Assembly (NCBI GenBank): GCA_009773565.1
Contig: WSXY01000002.1
Span: forward strand, 186,001-250,000
Origin: Actinomycetota bacterium
Lineage (GTDB): Bacteria > Actinomycetota > Coriobacteriia > Anaerosomatales > Anaerosomataceae
Reading direction: 5' to 3'
DNA: 64,000 nt
Numbering within the stretch: the stretch's first letter is position 1; each line of letters opens with the position of its first letter. The notes beneath the pieces are model-generated. The model was not told where the DNA came from and did not search any database. It saw nothing but the letters and a program-made list of their open reading frames with translations. Positions 8,335-17,356 of the stretch are shown piece after piece. The position numbers were made by a program, and so were the translations under genes.

Positions 8335-9292
8335 GCGAACACGGCTGGTCATCGGCACGCGAGGCAGCAAGCTCGCGCTGTGGCAGTCTGAATACATCAA
8401 GGCGAACGTCGAGGAGATCACCGGTCTGCCGGTGACGCTCGAGATCATCAAGACGACCGGCGATAAGATTCTCGACGTGCCGCTTGCCAAAGTCGGCGGC
8501 AAGGGACTCTTCACCAAAGAGCTCGAGGTCGAGCTCATGGCCGGTACCGTCGACCTCTGTGTCCACTCGATGAAGGACGTGCCCACCGAGCTTCCCGAGG
8601 GGCTCGTCATCGCCGCGATGCCGCCGCGGGTCGACCCTCGCGACGCGATCGTCTCCGGCGCTGGCTACAACCTCGACACGCTGCCGCAGGGTGCGCGTCT
8701 CGGCACCTCGTCGCTGCGGCGCCGCTCGCAGGTGCTCGCGCTCCGTCCCGACCTCGAGATCGTGGACGTCCGCGGGAACCTCGACACCCGGATGCGCAAG
8801 GCCGAGAACGGCGAAGTCGACGCGGTCATTCTCGCCTCGGCGGGCATAACGCGCATGGGCTGGGCGGACCGCATCACTCACTACATCGACCCCGTTCAGA
8901 TGACGCCGGCCGTTGGCCAGGGCGCTATCGGCATCGAGATCTGCGAGGACGACGCGTTCATGCAAGACGTGTGCGCGAAGCTCAACGACGCTCTCACTTT
9001 CACGTGTGTCAGTGCCGAGCGGGTCGTCATGCGCTCGCTCGAGGGTGGCTGCCAGGTTCCCATCGGCGCGTATGCGCAGTCGACGGGCGATGGCGGACTG
9101 GTGATGGACGCGTTCGTCGGCTCGCTCGATGGCGCGACGCACCTGCGTCACACGCTTGAGGGCACGATGGCCGAGCCGGAAGCGCTTGGTCTTGAGATGG
9201 TCGATCGCATGCTCGAACTAGGCGCGGACACCGTTCTCGCCGATATTCGCGCTGCCGCAGACGGCGGCGTGGGCTCGCTGCTCGACACCTGA
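8324..9292 (+). CDS. hemC: porphobilinogen deaminase HemC
   Basis: HemC joins four porphobilinogens into hydroxymethylbilane. The protein has 322 residues. It opens with VIGTRGSKLALWQSE and holds the dipyrromethane cofactor on C243 in EGGCQVPIGAYA. The TTG start at 8324 lies inside the end of hemA and is supported by AGGAG at 8313-8317. The overlap and rare start codon suggest coupling to hemA translation. Confidence 0.97.
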   Translation: MAAERTRLVIGTRGSKLALWQSEYIKANVEEITGLPVTLEIIKTTGDKILDVPLAKVGGKGLFTKELEVELMAGTVDLCVHSMKDVPTELPEGLVIAAMPPRVDPRDAIVSGAGYNLDTLPQGARLGTSSLRRRSQVLALRPDLEIVDVRGNLDTRMRKAENGEVDAVILASAGITRMGWADRITHYIDPVQMTPAVGQGAIGIEICEDDAFMQDVCAKLNDALTFTCVSAERVVMRSLEGGCQVPIGAYAQSTGDGGLVMDAFVGSLDGATHLRHTLEGTMAEPEALGLEMVDRMLELGADTVLADIRAAADGGVGSLLDT

Positions 9293-9343
9293 GAGAAAGC
9301 CGCGGCGCGGATGCCGCTCGACTGCTAGCAAAGGAGTGTCAGG

Positions 9344-10888
9344 ATGGGCCGTCCCATCGTCTATCTCATCGGTGCCGGTCCGGGTGACCCCGGGCTTATC
9401 ACGGTGAAGGGTCTCGCGTGTATCGCCGAGGCCGACGTCATCATCTACGACTACCTCGCGAACTCGAAGTTCCTCTCGCACGCTCGGGAGGACGCCGAGG
9501 TCATCTACGTGGGCAAGAAGGGCTTCACGCAGCACGTGACGCAGGAGGAGATCAACGCCGTCATCGTCGAGAAGGCGCTTGAAGACGGCGGCAAGACCGT
9601 CGCGCGTCTCAAGGGCGGCGACCCGTTCATCTTCGGTCGCGGCGGCGAGGAGGCCCTCGCGCTCGTGGATGCTGGCATTCGCTTTGAGGTCGTGCCGGGC
9701 ATCTCGTCCGGCTACGCGGCACCGGCGTACGCGGGAATCCCCGTGACGCATCGCGGCATCACGACTGACATGGCGTTCGTCACCGGCCATGAAGATCCCA
9801 CGAAGGACTCCTCGGACATCAACTGGGAGGGTCTGGCCACCTCGGTCGGCACCATCTGCTTCTTCATGGGCATCAAGAACCTGCCGACGATCACGAGCCG
9901 CCTCATCGAGTTCGGGCGTCCGGCCACCACGCCGGTCGCGCTCGTGCGTTGGGGCACCACCCCCCGGCAAGAGGTCCTCGTCGGCACGCTTGCCGACATT
10001 GCCGGGAAGGCCGCAGCCGTGAACTTCAAGGCGCCGGCGATCACGATCGTCGGCGAGGTCGTGAGCCTGCGAGAGCAGCTGGCATGGTTCGAGACGCGGC
10101 CGCTCTTTGGGAAGACGATCGTCGTCACGCGCTCGCGTGCGCAGGCGTCTGTGCTCACGGACGCGCTTGAGGACCTCGGCGCCGAAGTGCTCGAGTTCCC
10201 GACGATCAAGATCATCGACCCCGAGGAGTGGGCGCCGGTCGACGAAGCGATTCGCAACCTCGACATCTACGACTGGCTTGTCCTCACGTCCGTGAACGGC
10301 GTCGGACGGTTCTTCGACCGTCTCGAGTACGCGGACAAAGACGCGCGTGCGCTCGCCGGCCTGCGGGTCTCCGCGATCGGCCCCGCGACGGCTGCTGCGT
10401 GCATCGAGCGGGGCGTCCGTCCCGATTACGTGCCCGATGAGTACCGCGCCGAAGGCATTCTCGACGGCCTGTGCGAACGGGGCGTCGGCAAGGATTCGAA
10501 GGTGCTGCTCGCCCGCGCGCTTGAGGCTCGCGACGTGCTGCCGGACGAGCTTCGCGAGCGCGGTGCCCGCGTGGATGTCGTGACCGTCTACCGCACCGAG
10601 GTGGGCGAGGGCGACCCGCGGGTGCTCGAGCGTCTCCGTGATGCCGAGGTCGACGCCGTTACGTTCACGTCGTCATCGACCGTCACCAACTTCATCAAGC
10701 TTGCGGAAGGCATCGACCTTGCTGCTGTACTGAAGGACGCGCTCGTGGCGTCCATCGGCCCGATCACCTCGGACACGGCCCGTGCGGCCGGTCTGACGGT
10801 CGGTGTCGAGGCCGAGGAATACACGATTCCGGGGCTCGTGACAGCCGTCGCGAAGCACTTCGGGGTCGACATTGACGAGGAAGAGTAA
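9344..10888 (+). CDS. cobA-hemD: fused uroporphyrinogen-III methyltransferase and uroporphyrinogen-III synthase
   Basis: This bifunctional protein has 514 residues. The first half (about 1-245) is the SUMT/CobA methyltransferase, with YLIGAGPGDPGLITVKG and GGDPFIFGRGGEE. It makes precorrin-2 from uroporphyrinogen III with S-adenosylmethionine. The second half (about 255-505) is HemD, which cyclises hydroxymethylbilane to uroporphyrinogen III. Fusion puts both steps in one chain and commits uroporphyrinogen III to the siroheme branch. The order CobA then HemD is seen in several Gram-positive bacteria. ATG 9344 follows AAAGGAGTGTCAGG. Confidence 0.95.
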   Translation: MGRPIVYLIGAGPGDPGLITVKGLACIAEADVIIYDYLANSKFLSHAREDAEVIYVGKKGFTQHVTQEEINAVIVEKALEDGGKTVARLKGGDPFIFGRGGEEALALVDAGIRFEVVPGISSGYAAPAYAGIPVTHRGITTDMAFVTGHEDPTKDSSDINWEGLATSVGTICFFMGIKNLPTITSRLIEFGRPATTPVALVRWGTTPRQEVLVGTLADIAGKAAAVNFKAPAITIVGEVVSLREQLAWFETRPLFGKTIVVTRSRAQASVLTDALEDLGAEVLEFPTIKIIDPEEWAPVDEAIRNLDIYDWLVLTSVNGVGRFFDRLEYADKDARALAGLRVSAIGPATAAACIERGVRPDYVPDEYRAEGILDGLCERGVGKDSKVLLARALEARDVLPDELRERGARVDVVTVYRTEVGEGDPRVLERLRDAEVDAVTFTSSSTVTNFIKLAEGIDLAAVLKDALVASIGPITSDTARAAGLTVGVEAEEYTIPGLVTAVAKHFGVDIDEEE

Positions 10889-10926
10889 CGCCGGTACCGG
10901 CAACACAGCGAAAGGACCGCCACACC

Positions 10927-12204
10927 ATGATTGGTATCTCAAAACTGTACTGCGGGGCCGTGGAGCCCAGTGACGTTCTCCGGTATAACCGTGAGTCCGG
11001 TAAGCTGCCAAGCGAGCTGCTCCAGTTCGCGGCGGACAAGAAGCCGGTCGTCGTGTGGAACTGCACGCAGCGCTGCAACCTCAAGTGCGTGCACTGCTAC
11101 GCCGCGTCCGAGGACCGCAATTACCCCGGCGAGATGAGCACCGAGGAAGCGAAGGTCATGATCGACGACCTCGCCGCGTACGGTGCGCCGGTGCTGCTCT
11201 TCTCGGGTGGCGAGCCGACCATCCGCAAGGACCTCCTCGAGCTCATGCACTACGCGAAGTCGAAGGGCATGCGCGTCGTCATCTCCACGAACGGCACGCT
11301 CATCACGGCGGAGCGCGCCAAGGAGTTCGCCGAGGTCGGTCTGTCCTACGTCGGCGTGTCGCTTGACGGTGGCCGCGAGACCCACGACAGCTTCCGGGGT
11401 ATCCCGGGCAGCTTCGACAAGGCGATCGCCGGCATCCGCAACTCGATGGCCGCAGGTATCAAAGTCGGCCTGCGCATGACGATCAACAAGCGCAACTGGC
11501 AGGACATCCCCGAGCTCTTCAAGGTCATGGAAGAAGAGGGCATCCCGCGCGCGTGCTTCTATCATCTCGTGTACACCGGCCGCGGCTCTGAGCTCATGAA
11601 AGAGGACCTTGATCACGAGGAGACGCGCGAGGCAGTGCGTCTCATCATGACCAAGACCAAAGAGATGTTCGACAAGGGCCTCGAGCCCGAGGTGCTGACC
11701 GTCGACAACCACGCCGACGGCCCCTTCCTCTACATGGAGATGCTCAAGGAAGATCCGGAGCGCGCCGAGGATGTGTTGCAGCTGCTCCAGTGGAACCAGG
11801 GCAACTCGACGGGCAACGGCATCGGCTGCGTCAGCTGGAACGGCGAGGTCTACGCCGACCAGTTCTGGCGTCACTTCTCGCTTGGCAACGTGCGTGAGCG
11901 TCCGTTCTCGGAGATCTGGACCGATGTTTCGGGCGATACCGAGCAGTCCGAGATGATGAAGCGCCTCAAGGACAAGAAGCCATACGTCACCGGTCGTTGC
12001 GCCGAGTGCACGTGGCTGCAGATCTGCGGTGGCAACTTCCGCGTGCGTGCGGAGGCCGCTCACGGCGATCTGTGGGCGCCGGATCCGGCGTGCTACCTCA
12101 CCGATGAGGAGATCGGACTTGGCGCGGTTGCCGACATGGCCGATATGGCCGCAGGCGAAGTCGCGGTTGAAGCGGGCACCGTCGTTGGCGGAGAAGTCGA
12201 CTAG
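10927..12204 (+). CDS. ahbC: 12,18-didecarboxysiroheme deacetylase AhbC (radical SAM)
   Basis: AhbC removes the two acetate side chains of 12,18-didecarboxysiroheme to give iron-coproporphyrin III. The start MIGISKLYCG is characteristic of the family. The radical SAM cysteines are C50, C54 and C57 (CNLKCVHC), with another at C46. A C-terminal SPASM-like cysteine set includes CVSWNGEVY and RCAECTWLQICGG and should hold a second iron-sulfur cluster. The protein has 425 residues with an acidic tail. It follows cobA-hemD after 38 bases, and the tRNA gene comes next. Confidence 0.93.
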   Translation: MIGISKLYCGAVEPSDVLRYNRESGKLPSELLQFAADKKPVVVWNCTQRCNLKCVHCYAASEDRNYPGEMSTEEAKVMIDDLAAYGAPVLLFSGGEPTIRKDLLELMHYAKSKGMRVVISTNGTLITAERAKEFAEVGLSYVGVSLDGGRETHDSFRGIPGSFDKAIAGIRNSMAAGIKVGLRMTINKRNWQDIPELFKVMEEEGIPRACFYHLVYTGRGSELMKEDLDHEETREAVRLIMTKTKEMFDKGLEPEVLTVDNHADGPFLYMEMLKEDPERAEDVLQLLQWNQGNSTGNGIGCVSWNGEVYADQFWRHFSLGNVRERPFSEIWTDVSGDTEQSEMMKRLKDKKPYVTGRCAECTWLQICGGNFRVRAEAAHGDLWAPDPACYLTDEEIGLGAVADMADMAAGEVAVEAGTVVGGEVD

Positions 12205-12242
12205 CACGACCGGTACAGCAGCGCTCCGAGGCTGTTTCGGCG

Positions 12243-12278
12243 TTGACAAAGAGCTATTGGCTCGGCATTGTATACACT
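12243..12278 (+). promoter_or_regulatory. possible promoter for tRNA-Ala
   Basis: A perfect -35 hexamer TTGACA is at 12243-12248. The -10 is less clear. TTGTAT (12267-12272) has an 18-base spacer but is weak, while TACACT (12273-12278) matches better with too long a spacer. It lies 30-65 bases ahead of the tRNA and beyond the ahbC stop. Confidence 0.4.
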
Positions 12279-12309
12279 TGCGCTGGCCGCCTCAGGCGGA
12301 CATGCTCAC

Positions 12310-12385
12310 GGGGATGTAGCTCAGCTGGGAGAGCACTGCGTTCGCAACGCAGGGGTCGGCGGTTCGAGTCCGCTCATCTCCACCA
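12310..12385 (+). tRNA. tRNA-Ala (anticodon CGC)
   Basis: A full cloverleaf can be drawn. The acceptor stem pairs GGGGATG with CATCTCC (one G-T pair). The D arm is GCTC/GAGC. The anticodon arm pairs CTGCG with CGCAG around TTCGCAA, giving anticodon CGC, and the T arm is GGCGG-TTCGAGT-CCGCT. CCA is encoded at 12383-12385. It reads GCG alanine codons, which are common in this GC-rich DNA. It sits alone inside the heme gene cluster. Confidence 0.95.
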
Positions 12386-12396
12386 AAGGATGCAAT

Positions 12397-12429
12397 GTCG
12401 AGGCGGCCTGCTGTGCAGGGCGCCTCGAC
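12397..12429 (+). terminator. hairpin terminator after tRNA-Ala
   Basis: GTCGAGGCG (12397-12405) pairs exactly with CGCCTCGAC (12421-12429), and an inner CCTG/CAGG stem sits around a five-base loop. The following TGCTTC has only a short T run, so termination may be partial. It lies 12 bases past the tRNA 3' end. Confidence 0.55.
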
Positions 12430-12497
12430 TGCTTCAAAACTGATGCGTCACCTAAATGCGTCACCCGGACATCGTTTCTCAACCGAAGGAGAACTCC

Positions 12498-12716
12498 ATG
12501 GGCGCTACTCCCACAGCCGTCGTGTCACCGTTCCTGACGTGGTTCAGCAGCTGGGGCAACGTCATCTTCGTTGCCGCGCAGGTTGCCTTCTGGGCAGCGG
12601 TGGCTTTCGCAGCCGTATCTGCGGCGCTCTCGTACAAGCGCCTCGTGGACAAGAAAGTCGGCGTCGCCGCAAAGACTGTGGGCGAGGCTGTCAAGATCGA
12701 CGAGTTCGTCGAGTAG
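12498..12716 (+). CDS. 72-residue single-helix membrane protein, unknown
   Basis: ATG 12498 follows a clear site (GAAGGAGAA). The product is 72 residues with one strong hydrophobic helix at about residues 15-45 (VIFVAAQVAFWAAVAFAAV), then a basic stretch (YKRLVDKK) and an acidic end. It sits alone between tRNA-Ala and hemB. I do not recognise the family. The location suggests a membrane partner for heme synthesis or delivery, but this is only inference. Confidence 0.65.
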   Translation: MGATPTAVVSPFLTWFSSWGNVIFVAAQVAFWAAVAFAAVSAALSYKRLVDKKVGVAAKTVGEAVKIDEFVE

Positions 12717-12764
12717 CACCCCCTGCGGGTCAAGCGACTCGCGATCGACTCCTTGGAGGCCCCG

Positions 12765-13745
12765 ATGCAGTTCCCTAACTACCGGCCGCGCCGATTGCGC
12801 CGGACTGAGACGTTGCGCGCCATGGTGCGCGAGACGTCCCTGGACGCGAGCGACCTCATCTACCCGCTCTTCGTCGAGTTCGGCGTAGGTGTCCGTCGCG
12901 AGGTCCCCTCGATGCCGGGCGTCTTCAACATCTCGCTCGACCAGTTGCCCGCCGAGATCGATGAGCTCAAAGAGCTTGGCATTCCGGCGGTCATCTTGTT
13001 CGGGCTGCCCGACGTCAAGGATGAGGTCGGCAGCGGTGCGTTTGCCGAGGACGGTATCGTCCAGGAGGCGGTACGGGCCATCAAGGCGCACGATCCGGAG
13101 TTCTACGTCATCACCGACGTGTGCATGTGCGAGTACACCTCGCATGGCCACTGCGGGGCGCTCGATGAGCACGGATGCGTCATCAACGACGTGACCCTTG
13201 AGATGCTGGCGAGCACGGCCCTCAGCCATGTCGAAGCCGGGGCCGATATGGTCGCGCCCAGCGACATGATGGATGGCCGCGTTGCCGCGATTCGCGCTGC
13301 GCTCGATGCCGAGAACTTCTCGGACGTGCCGATCATGGCGTACTCAGCCAAGTATGCCTCGGCGTACTACGGCCCGTTCCGCGACGCGGCGGACAGCGCG
13401 CCGACATCCGGCGATCGCCGCGGGTACCAGATGGATCCGGCCAACTCCGAGGAGGCACTTCGCGAAGTCGCGCTCGATATCGAGGAGGGCGCCGACATCG
13501 TCATGGTCAAGCCGGCGCTGGCGTATATGGACATCATCCGACGCGTAAAAGAAGACTTCGGGTACCCGACCGCCGCGTACAACGTGAGCGGAGAGTACGC
13601 GATGGTGAAGGCCGCCGCCGCGAACGGCTGGATCGACGAGAAGCGAGTCGTGCTTGAGACGCTCCTCGGGTTCAAGCGCGCCGGTGCGGACCTCGTCATC
13701 ACCTATCACGCAAAGGACGCCGCACGTTGGCTCAAGGAAGGCTAG
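12765..13745 (+). CDS. hemB: porphobilinogen synthase HemB
   Basis: HemB condenses two 5-aminolevulinates into porphobilinogen. The 326-residue protein has the zinc-type cysteine set (C120, C122 and C130 in [12 protein letters not shown]) and two active-site lysines, K196 in [13 protein letters not shown] and K249 in VMVKPA. ATG 12765 is preceded by TTGGAGG. A TTG twelve bases upstream is part of that site. It ends six bases before ahbD. Confidence 0.97.
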   Translation: MQFPNYRPRRLRRTETLRAMVRETSLDASDLIYPLFVEFGVGVRREVPSMPGVFNISLDQLPAEIDELKELGIPAVILFGLPDVKDEVGSGAFAEDGIVQEAVRAIKAHDPEFYVITDVCMCEYTSHGHCGALDEHGCVINDVTLEMLASTALSHVEAGADMVAPSDMMDGRVAAIRAALDAENFSDVPIMAYSAKYASAYYGPFRDAADSAPTSGDRRGYQMDPANSEEALREVALDIEEGADIVMVKPALAYMDIIRRVKEDFGYPTAAYNVSGEYAMVKAAAANGWIDEKRVVLETLLGFKRAGADLVITYHAKDAARWLKEG

Positions 13746-13751
13746 GGGCAC

Positions 13752-14993
13752 GTGACTGACATCGAACAAGAGATGGCGGACGCCGAGAAGGGGTGCGGCC
13801 AGACGGCCGTCGGAATCCCGATGGGCGGTCACCCTGCGGGCGTGCAGCGGCATGGTGGGGCGCGGTCGATGGGGTTCCGGCCTGGCGGTGGCGAGGCTGC
13901 TGCGGCCTATGAGGCGCGCACCGGCATCAAGGCGCCGCGCATCATCGCCTGGGAGATCACGCGGTCGTGCAACCTGAGTTGCGCGCACTGTCGCGCAGCT
14001 GCCGAGTTCGGCGCATACGAGGGCGAGCTCTCACTCGACCAGATCAAGAGCACCATCGATGACATCGTCACCATCACGAACCCGATCATCATCCTGACCG
14101 GTGGCGAGCCGCTCATGCGGCCCGACATCTGGGAGATCGTCGATTACGCGCACGAGAAGGGCGCAATGCCGGTCATCGGCACAAACGCTACGCTCATCAC
14201 CGATGAGATCGCGTCCAAGATGGCAGAGCACCGTATCCCGCGCATCTCGGTCAGCGTCGACTTCCCGACGGCCGCCGAGCACGACGAGTTCCGCGGTCAG
14301 GTCGGCTGCTTCGACAAGACGATCGAGGGCATCAAGATCGCGAAGCGCCACGGTGTCGGCGTGCAGATCAACATGACGGTCACGACGATGAACGCCGACC
14401 GCATGGAGGAGATGCACACGCTGGCGGAGTCGCTCGGCGTCGATGCGTTTCACATCTTCATGCTCGTGCCGACCGGGCGCGGCGAGGACCTGCTCGATAA
14501 GGAGCTCCCGCCCGAGGAGTACGAGAAGGTGCTCGAGTGGGCGTACGAGCGGCAGAAGACGTCGTCGCTGCACTTCAAGCCGACCGACGCGCCGCACTAC
14601 TACCGCATCATCCGCCAGAAGGCGAAGGCCGAGGGCAAGAAGGTGACGCGTGAGGAGTACGGGCTCGACGCGATGACGCGTGGCTGTCTCGGCGGCATCA
14701 CATTCTGCTTCATCAGCCACGTCGGCGACATCCAGCCGTGCGGCTACTTCGACATGCAGCTCGGCAACGCCAAGAACCAGCCGTTCTCGCAGATCTGGAC
14801 GGAGTCGAAGGTCTTCAACGAGCTGCGCGACTATTCGCTCCTCAAGGGCAAGTGCGGCGCCTGCGAGTACAAGGCCGTCTGCGGCGGCTGCCGCGCCCGC
14901 GCGCTCTCCGTGACCGGCGACTACCTGGCCGAGGAACCGTACTGCGTGTACGTGCCCGCCTCCATGCGCGGCGAATGCGAGGAGCCAGCGTGA
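13752..14993 (+). CDS. ahbD: heme b synthase AhbD (radical SAM)
   Basis: AhbD oxidatively decarboxylates the propionates at C2 and C4 of iron-coproporphyrin III to vinyl groups, giving heme b without oxygen. The radical SAM motif is C73, C77, C80 (CNLSCAHC), and the SPASM-type cysteines are in the C-terminal third (CGACEYKAVCGGCRA). The N-terminus has a Gly/His-rich stretch (GGHPAGVQRHGG) as in other AhbD proteins. The length is 413 residues, with a GTG start. Its TGA overlaps the GTG of the next gene, so AhbD and the decarboxylase are probably co-translated. Confidence 0.92.
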   Translation: MTDIEQEMADAEKGCGQTAVGIPMGGHPAGVQRHGGARSMGFRPGGGEAAAAYEARTGIKAPRIIAWEITRSCNLSCAHCRAAAEFGAYEGELSLDQIKSTIDDIVTITNPIIILTGGEPLMRPDIWEIVDYAHEKGAMPVIGTNATLITDEIASKMAEHRIPRISVSVDFPTAAEHDEFRGQVGCFDKTIEGIKIAKRHGVGVQINMTVTTMNADRMEEMHTLAESLGVDAFHIFMLVPTGRGEDLLDKELPPEEYEKVLEWAYERQKTSSLHFKPTDAPHYYRIIRQKAKAEGKKVTREEYGLDAMTRGCLGGITFCFISHVGDIQPCGYFDMQLGNAKNQPFSQIWTESKVFNELRDYSLLKGKCGACEYKAVCGGCRARALSVTGDYLAEEPYCVYVPASMRGECEEPA

Positions 14994-16006
14994 CGACGAC
15001 CGAACTGACCGATCTTGATCGCCGGATGCTCGACCGCATCCAGGCGTCGTTCCCGGTGGCGTCGCGGCCGTTCGTGACGCTGGCGAAGGACCTCGGAGTG
15101 AGTGAGGCCGAGGCACTCGCGTGCGTACGCGGCCTCAAGGCATCCGGCGTCATCAGGCGCATCGGCGCGATCTTCGACTCGCACCGCCTCGGCTACCGCT
15201 CGACGTTGTGCGCGATCGCCGTTCCCGAGGAGCGCATCGAGGAAGTCGCCGCTCTCATCTCGGAGTATCCGAACGTGACGCACAACTACGAGCGCGAGGA
15301 CCGCTACAACGTGTGGTTCACGCTTATCGCGCACACGGCCGCGCGGATTCAGGCGATTCTCGATGAGATTGCCGAGACGACCGGCATCGATGACATTCTC
15401 GATTTGCCGGCGACGCGGCTGTTCAAGATCAAGGTCGACTTCGATTTCACTGGTGAGCGCGACGCGCGCAGCGAAGCGCCGGTCGCCACCAGGCCCGCCG
15501 AGACCGAGGCGGTCGTGCTGTCGCGCGAGGAGAAAGCGCTTGCGCGGCTGTTGCAAGGTGACCTGCACATCACCGAGCGGCCGTTCCTCGACCTCGCGAA
15601 GACGCTTCTCGAGTGCGGCTACGACGTGGATGAGAACTGGGTTCTCGAGCGCACGCGCGAGTGGGTCGACACGCGCGTCATCCGACGCTTCGGCGCTGCC
15701 ATCCGGCACCACCGCACCGGTTTCTCGGCCAACGCGATGGGCGTCTGGCATGCTCCCGAAGAGCGCGTCGAGGAAGTCGGCGCGATCATGGCGTCGTTCA
15801 AGGAAGTCAGCCACTGTTACCAGCGCCCGAGCGCGCCGACGTGGCCCGCGAACCTCTACACGATGATCCACGGTCGCACCCGTGAAGAGTGCGTTGAGGT
15901 GGCCCGTCGCATCCGCGAGGCGACCGGCCTCGAAGAGCCGCGCCTGCTCTACTCGGTGCGCGAATTCAAGAAGACATCGATGAAGTACTTCGCCGAAGGG
16001 GAGTAG
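14990..16006 (+). CDS. ahbAB: siroheme decarboxylase, AhbA and AhbB fused in one chain
   Basis: The 338-residue protein contains two tandem Lrp/AsnC-like units, at about residues 1-155 and 181-338, joined by a charged linker rich in Ala, Glu and Pro. Each unit has the family signature of an N-terminal helix-turn-helix with VIRRIGAIF or VIRRFGAAI, then an alpha-beta domain. AhbA and AhbB normally form a heterodimer that decarboxylates siroheme to 12,18-didecarboxysiroheme. Here the dimer is covalent. GTG 14990 overlaps the ahbD stop. The open frame continues upstream but only as the shadow of ahbD. Confidence 0.9.
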   Translation: MTTTELTDLDRRMLDRIQASFPVASRPFVTLAKDLGVSEAEALACVRGLKASGVIRRIGAIFDSHRLGYRSTLCAIAVPEERIEEVAALISEYPNVTHNYEREDRYNVWFTLIAHTAARIQAILDEIAETTGIDDILDLPATRLFKIKVDFDFTGERDARSEAPVATRPAETEAVVLSREEKALARLLQGDLHITERPFLDLAKTLLECGYDVDENWVLERTREWVDTRVIRRFGAAIRHHRTGFSANAMGVWHAPEERVEEVGAIMASFKEVSHCYQRPSAPTWPANLYTMIHGRTREECVEVARRIREATGLEEPRLLYSVREFKKTSMKYFAEGE

Positions 16007-16007
16007 C

Positions 16008-17291
16008 ATGCAGCATTCGGAATCCAGCCGGCTGTTCGCGGAAGCGAAGCAGGTCATCCCGGGCGGCGTGAACTCGCCGGTCCGCGCGTTCAAGAGCGTC
16101 GGCCTCGACCCGGTGTTCTACGACCACGCCAAGGGCGCGCGCGTATGGGATGCCGACGGCAACGAGTACATCGACTTCGTGGCGTCATGGGGTCCGATGA
16201 TTCTCGGTCACGCTCCTGACGCAGTGCTTGACGCGGTTCGCGGGCAGCTCGAGCGCGGGACGAGTTTCGGTGCGCCGACCGCTATCGAGGTCGAGATGGC
16301 TGAGGCGGTTTGCGCGTGCATGCCGTCGATCGAAGAAGTCCGCATGGTCTCCTCGGGCACCGAGGCGACGATGAGCGCTATCCGTCTCGCGCGTGGCTAT
16401 ACGGGGCGCGACAAGTTCATCAAGTTCGACGGCAACTACCACGGCCACTCGGACGCGCTCCTCGTGGCGGCCGGGAGCGGGCTCGTGACGCTCGGCATCC
16501 CCAGTACCCCCGGCGTCACCAAGGGCACGGCCGCCGACACCGTCGTGCTGCCGTACAACGACCTCGTGGCGGTGGCCGCGACGCTGGCCGAGATCGGCGA
16601 GCAGGTCGCCGCGATCATCGTGGAGCCCGTCGCCGGCAACATGGGCGTTGTACCGCCGGCCGAGGGGTATCTCGCCGGCCTGCGCACGCTCTGCGACGAG
16701 TACGGCGTCGTCCTCATCTTCGACGAGGTCATCACCGGCTTCCGTGTGGCGCTTGGCGGTGCGCAGGAGCGCTATGGCGTGCGGCCCGACCTCACGACGC
16801 TTGGTAAGATCATCGGCGGCGGATTCCCTGTCGGAGCGTTCGGCGGCAAGCGCGAGATCATGGAGTACCTTGCGCCGGTAGGTCCCGTGTACCAGGCTGG
16901 CACGCTTTCAGGCAACCCGATCGCGATGGTCGCGGGTCTCGCGCTCGTCGGTGCGCTCAAGCAGCCGGGCGTCTACGACGAGCTCGAGCGCAAGGGTGCG
17001 CGGCTCGAGGCGGGTCTTCGCGCGGCGGTCGAGGCCGCGGGCGTGCCGGCATTCCTCACCCGTGTGGGATCGATGGCGTGCATGTTCTTCACCGATGCGA
17101 CCGTGAGCGACTGGAAGACCGCGTCAACCGCTGATACTGCACGCTACGCGGCGTACTTTGGCGGCATGCTGGAGCGCGGGTTCACGCTCGCGCCGAGCCA
17201 GTTCGAGGCGACGTTCGTGGGGCTCGCCCACACCGACGAGGACATCGACGCGATGACGGACGCGGCCGCCGAGGTGCTCGGGCGGATGTAG
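16008..17291 (+). CDS. hemL: glutamate-1-semialdehyde 2,1-aminomutase HemL
   Basis: HemL is a PLP enzyme that turns glutamate-1-semialdehyde into 5-aminolevulinate, directly after HemA in the path. It has 427 residues. The PLP lysine is K267 in [18 protein letters not shown], and the family start [11 protein letters not shown] is present. The ATG lies one base after the upstream stop, so it is the last gene of the ahb operon. A hairpin follows the stop. Confidence 0.97.
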   Translation: MQHSESSRLFAEAKQVIPGGVNSPVRAFKSVGLDPVFYDHAKGARVWDADGNEYIDFVASWGPMILGHAPDAVLDAVRGQLERGTSFGAPTAIEVEMAEAVCACMPSIEEVRMVSSGTEATMSAIRLARGYTGRDKFIKFDGNYHGHSDALLVAAGSGLVTLGIPSTPGVTKGTAADTVVLPYNDLVAVAATLAEIGEQVAAIIVEPVAGNMGVVPPAEGYLAGLRTLCDEYGVVLIFDEVITGFRVALGGAQERYGVRPDLTTLGKIIGGGFPVGAFGGKREIMEYLAPVGPVYQAGTLSGNPIAMVAGLALVGALKQPGVYDELERKGARLEAGLRAAVEAAGVPAFLTRVGSMACMFFTDATVSDWKTASTADTARYAAYFGGMLERGFTLAPSQFEATFVGLAHTDEDIDAMTDAAAEVLGRM

Positions 17292-17296
17292 GGCGC

Positions 17297-17316
17297 GCCG
17301 ACGACTGAAGGTCGGC
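17297..17316 (+). terminator. hairpin after hemL
   Basis: GCCGAC (17297-17302) and GTCGGC (17311-17316) form a six-pair stem around an eight-base loop, six bases after the hemL stop. There is no T run, so it may be a weak or factor-assisted terminator. Confidence 0.4.
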
Positions 17317-17320
17317 TGTC

Positions 17321-17346
17321 GAGTAGACCCCCCAGTTTCTACGCGC
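17321..17346. repeat. 26-base hairpin element, copy 1
   Basis: The core GTAGACCCCCCAGTTTCTAC (17323-17342) folds as a five-pair stem (GTAGA with TCTAC) around a ten-base C-rich loop and is followed by GCGC. A second copy at 26188-26213 matches 22 of 26 positions. Of the four differences, two form a compensated A-T to G-C pair in the stem and one turns a G-C pair into G-T. This copy lies between hemL and the minus-strand deacylase gene, at the left edge of the nucleoside cassette. Confidence 0.6.
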
Positions 17347-17356
17347 TCGCCGGCGG

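Noticed and set aside
10890-10901. Palindrome GCCGGTACCGGC between cobA-hemD and ahbC
   Set aside because: Twelve bases of GC-rich palindrome are expected by chance in this composition, and nothing else marks it as an operator.
10939-12249. Long minus-strand open frame over ahbC
   Set aside because: It is a shadow of the strongly supported ahbC frame, common in GC-rich DNA. It has low-complexity composition and no recognisable domain.
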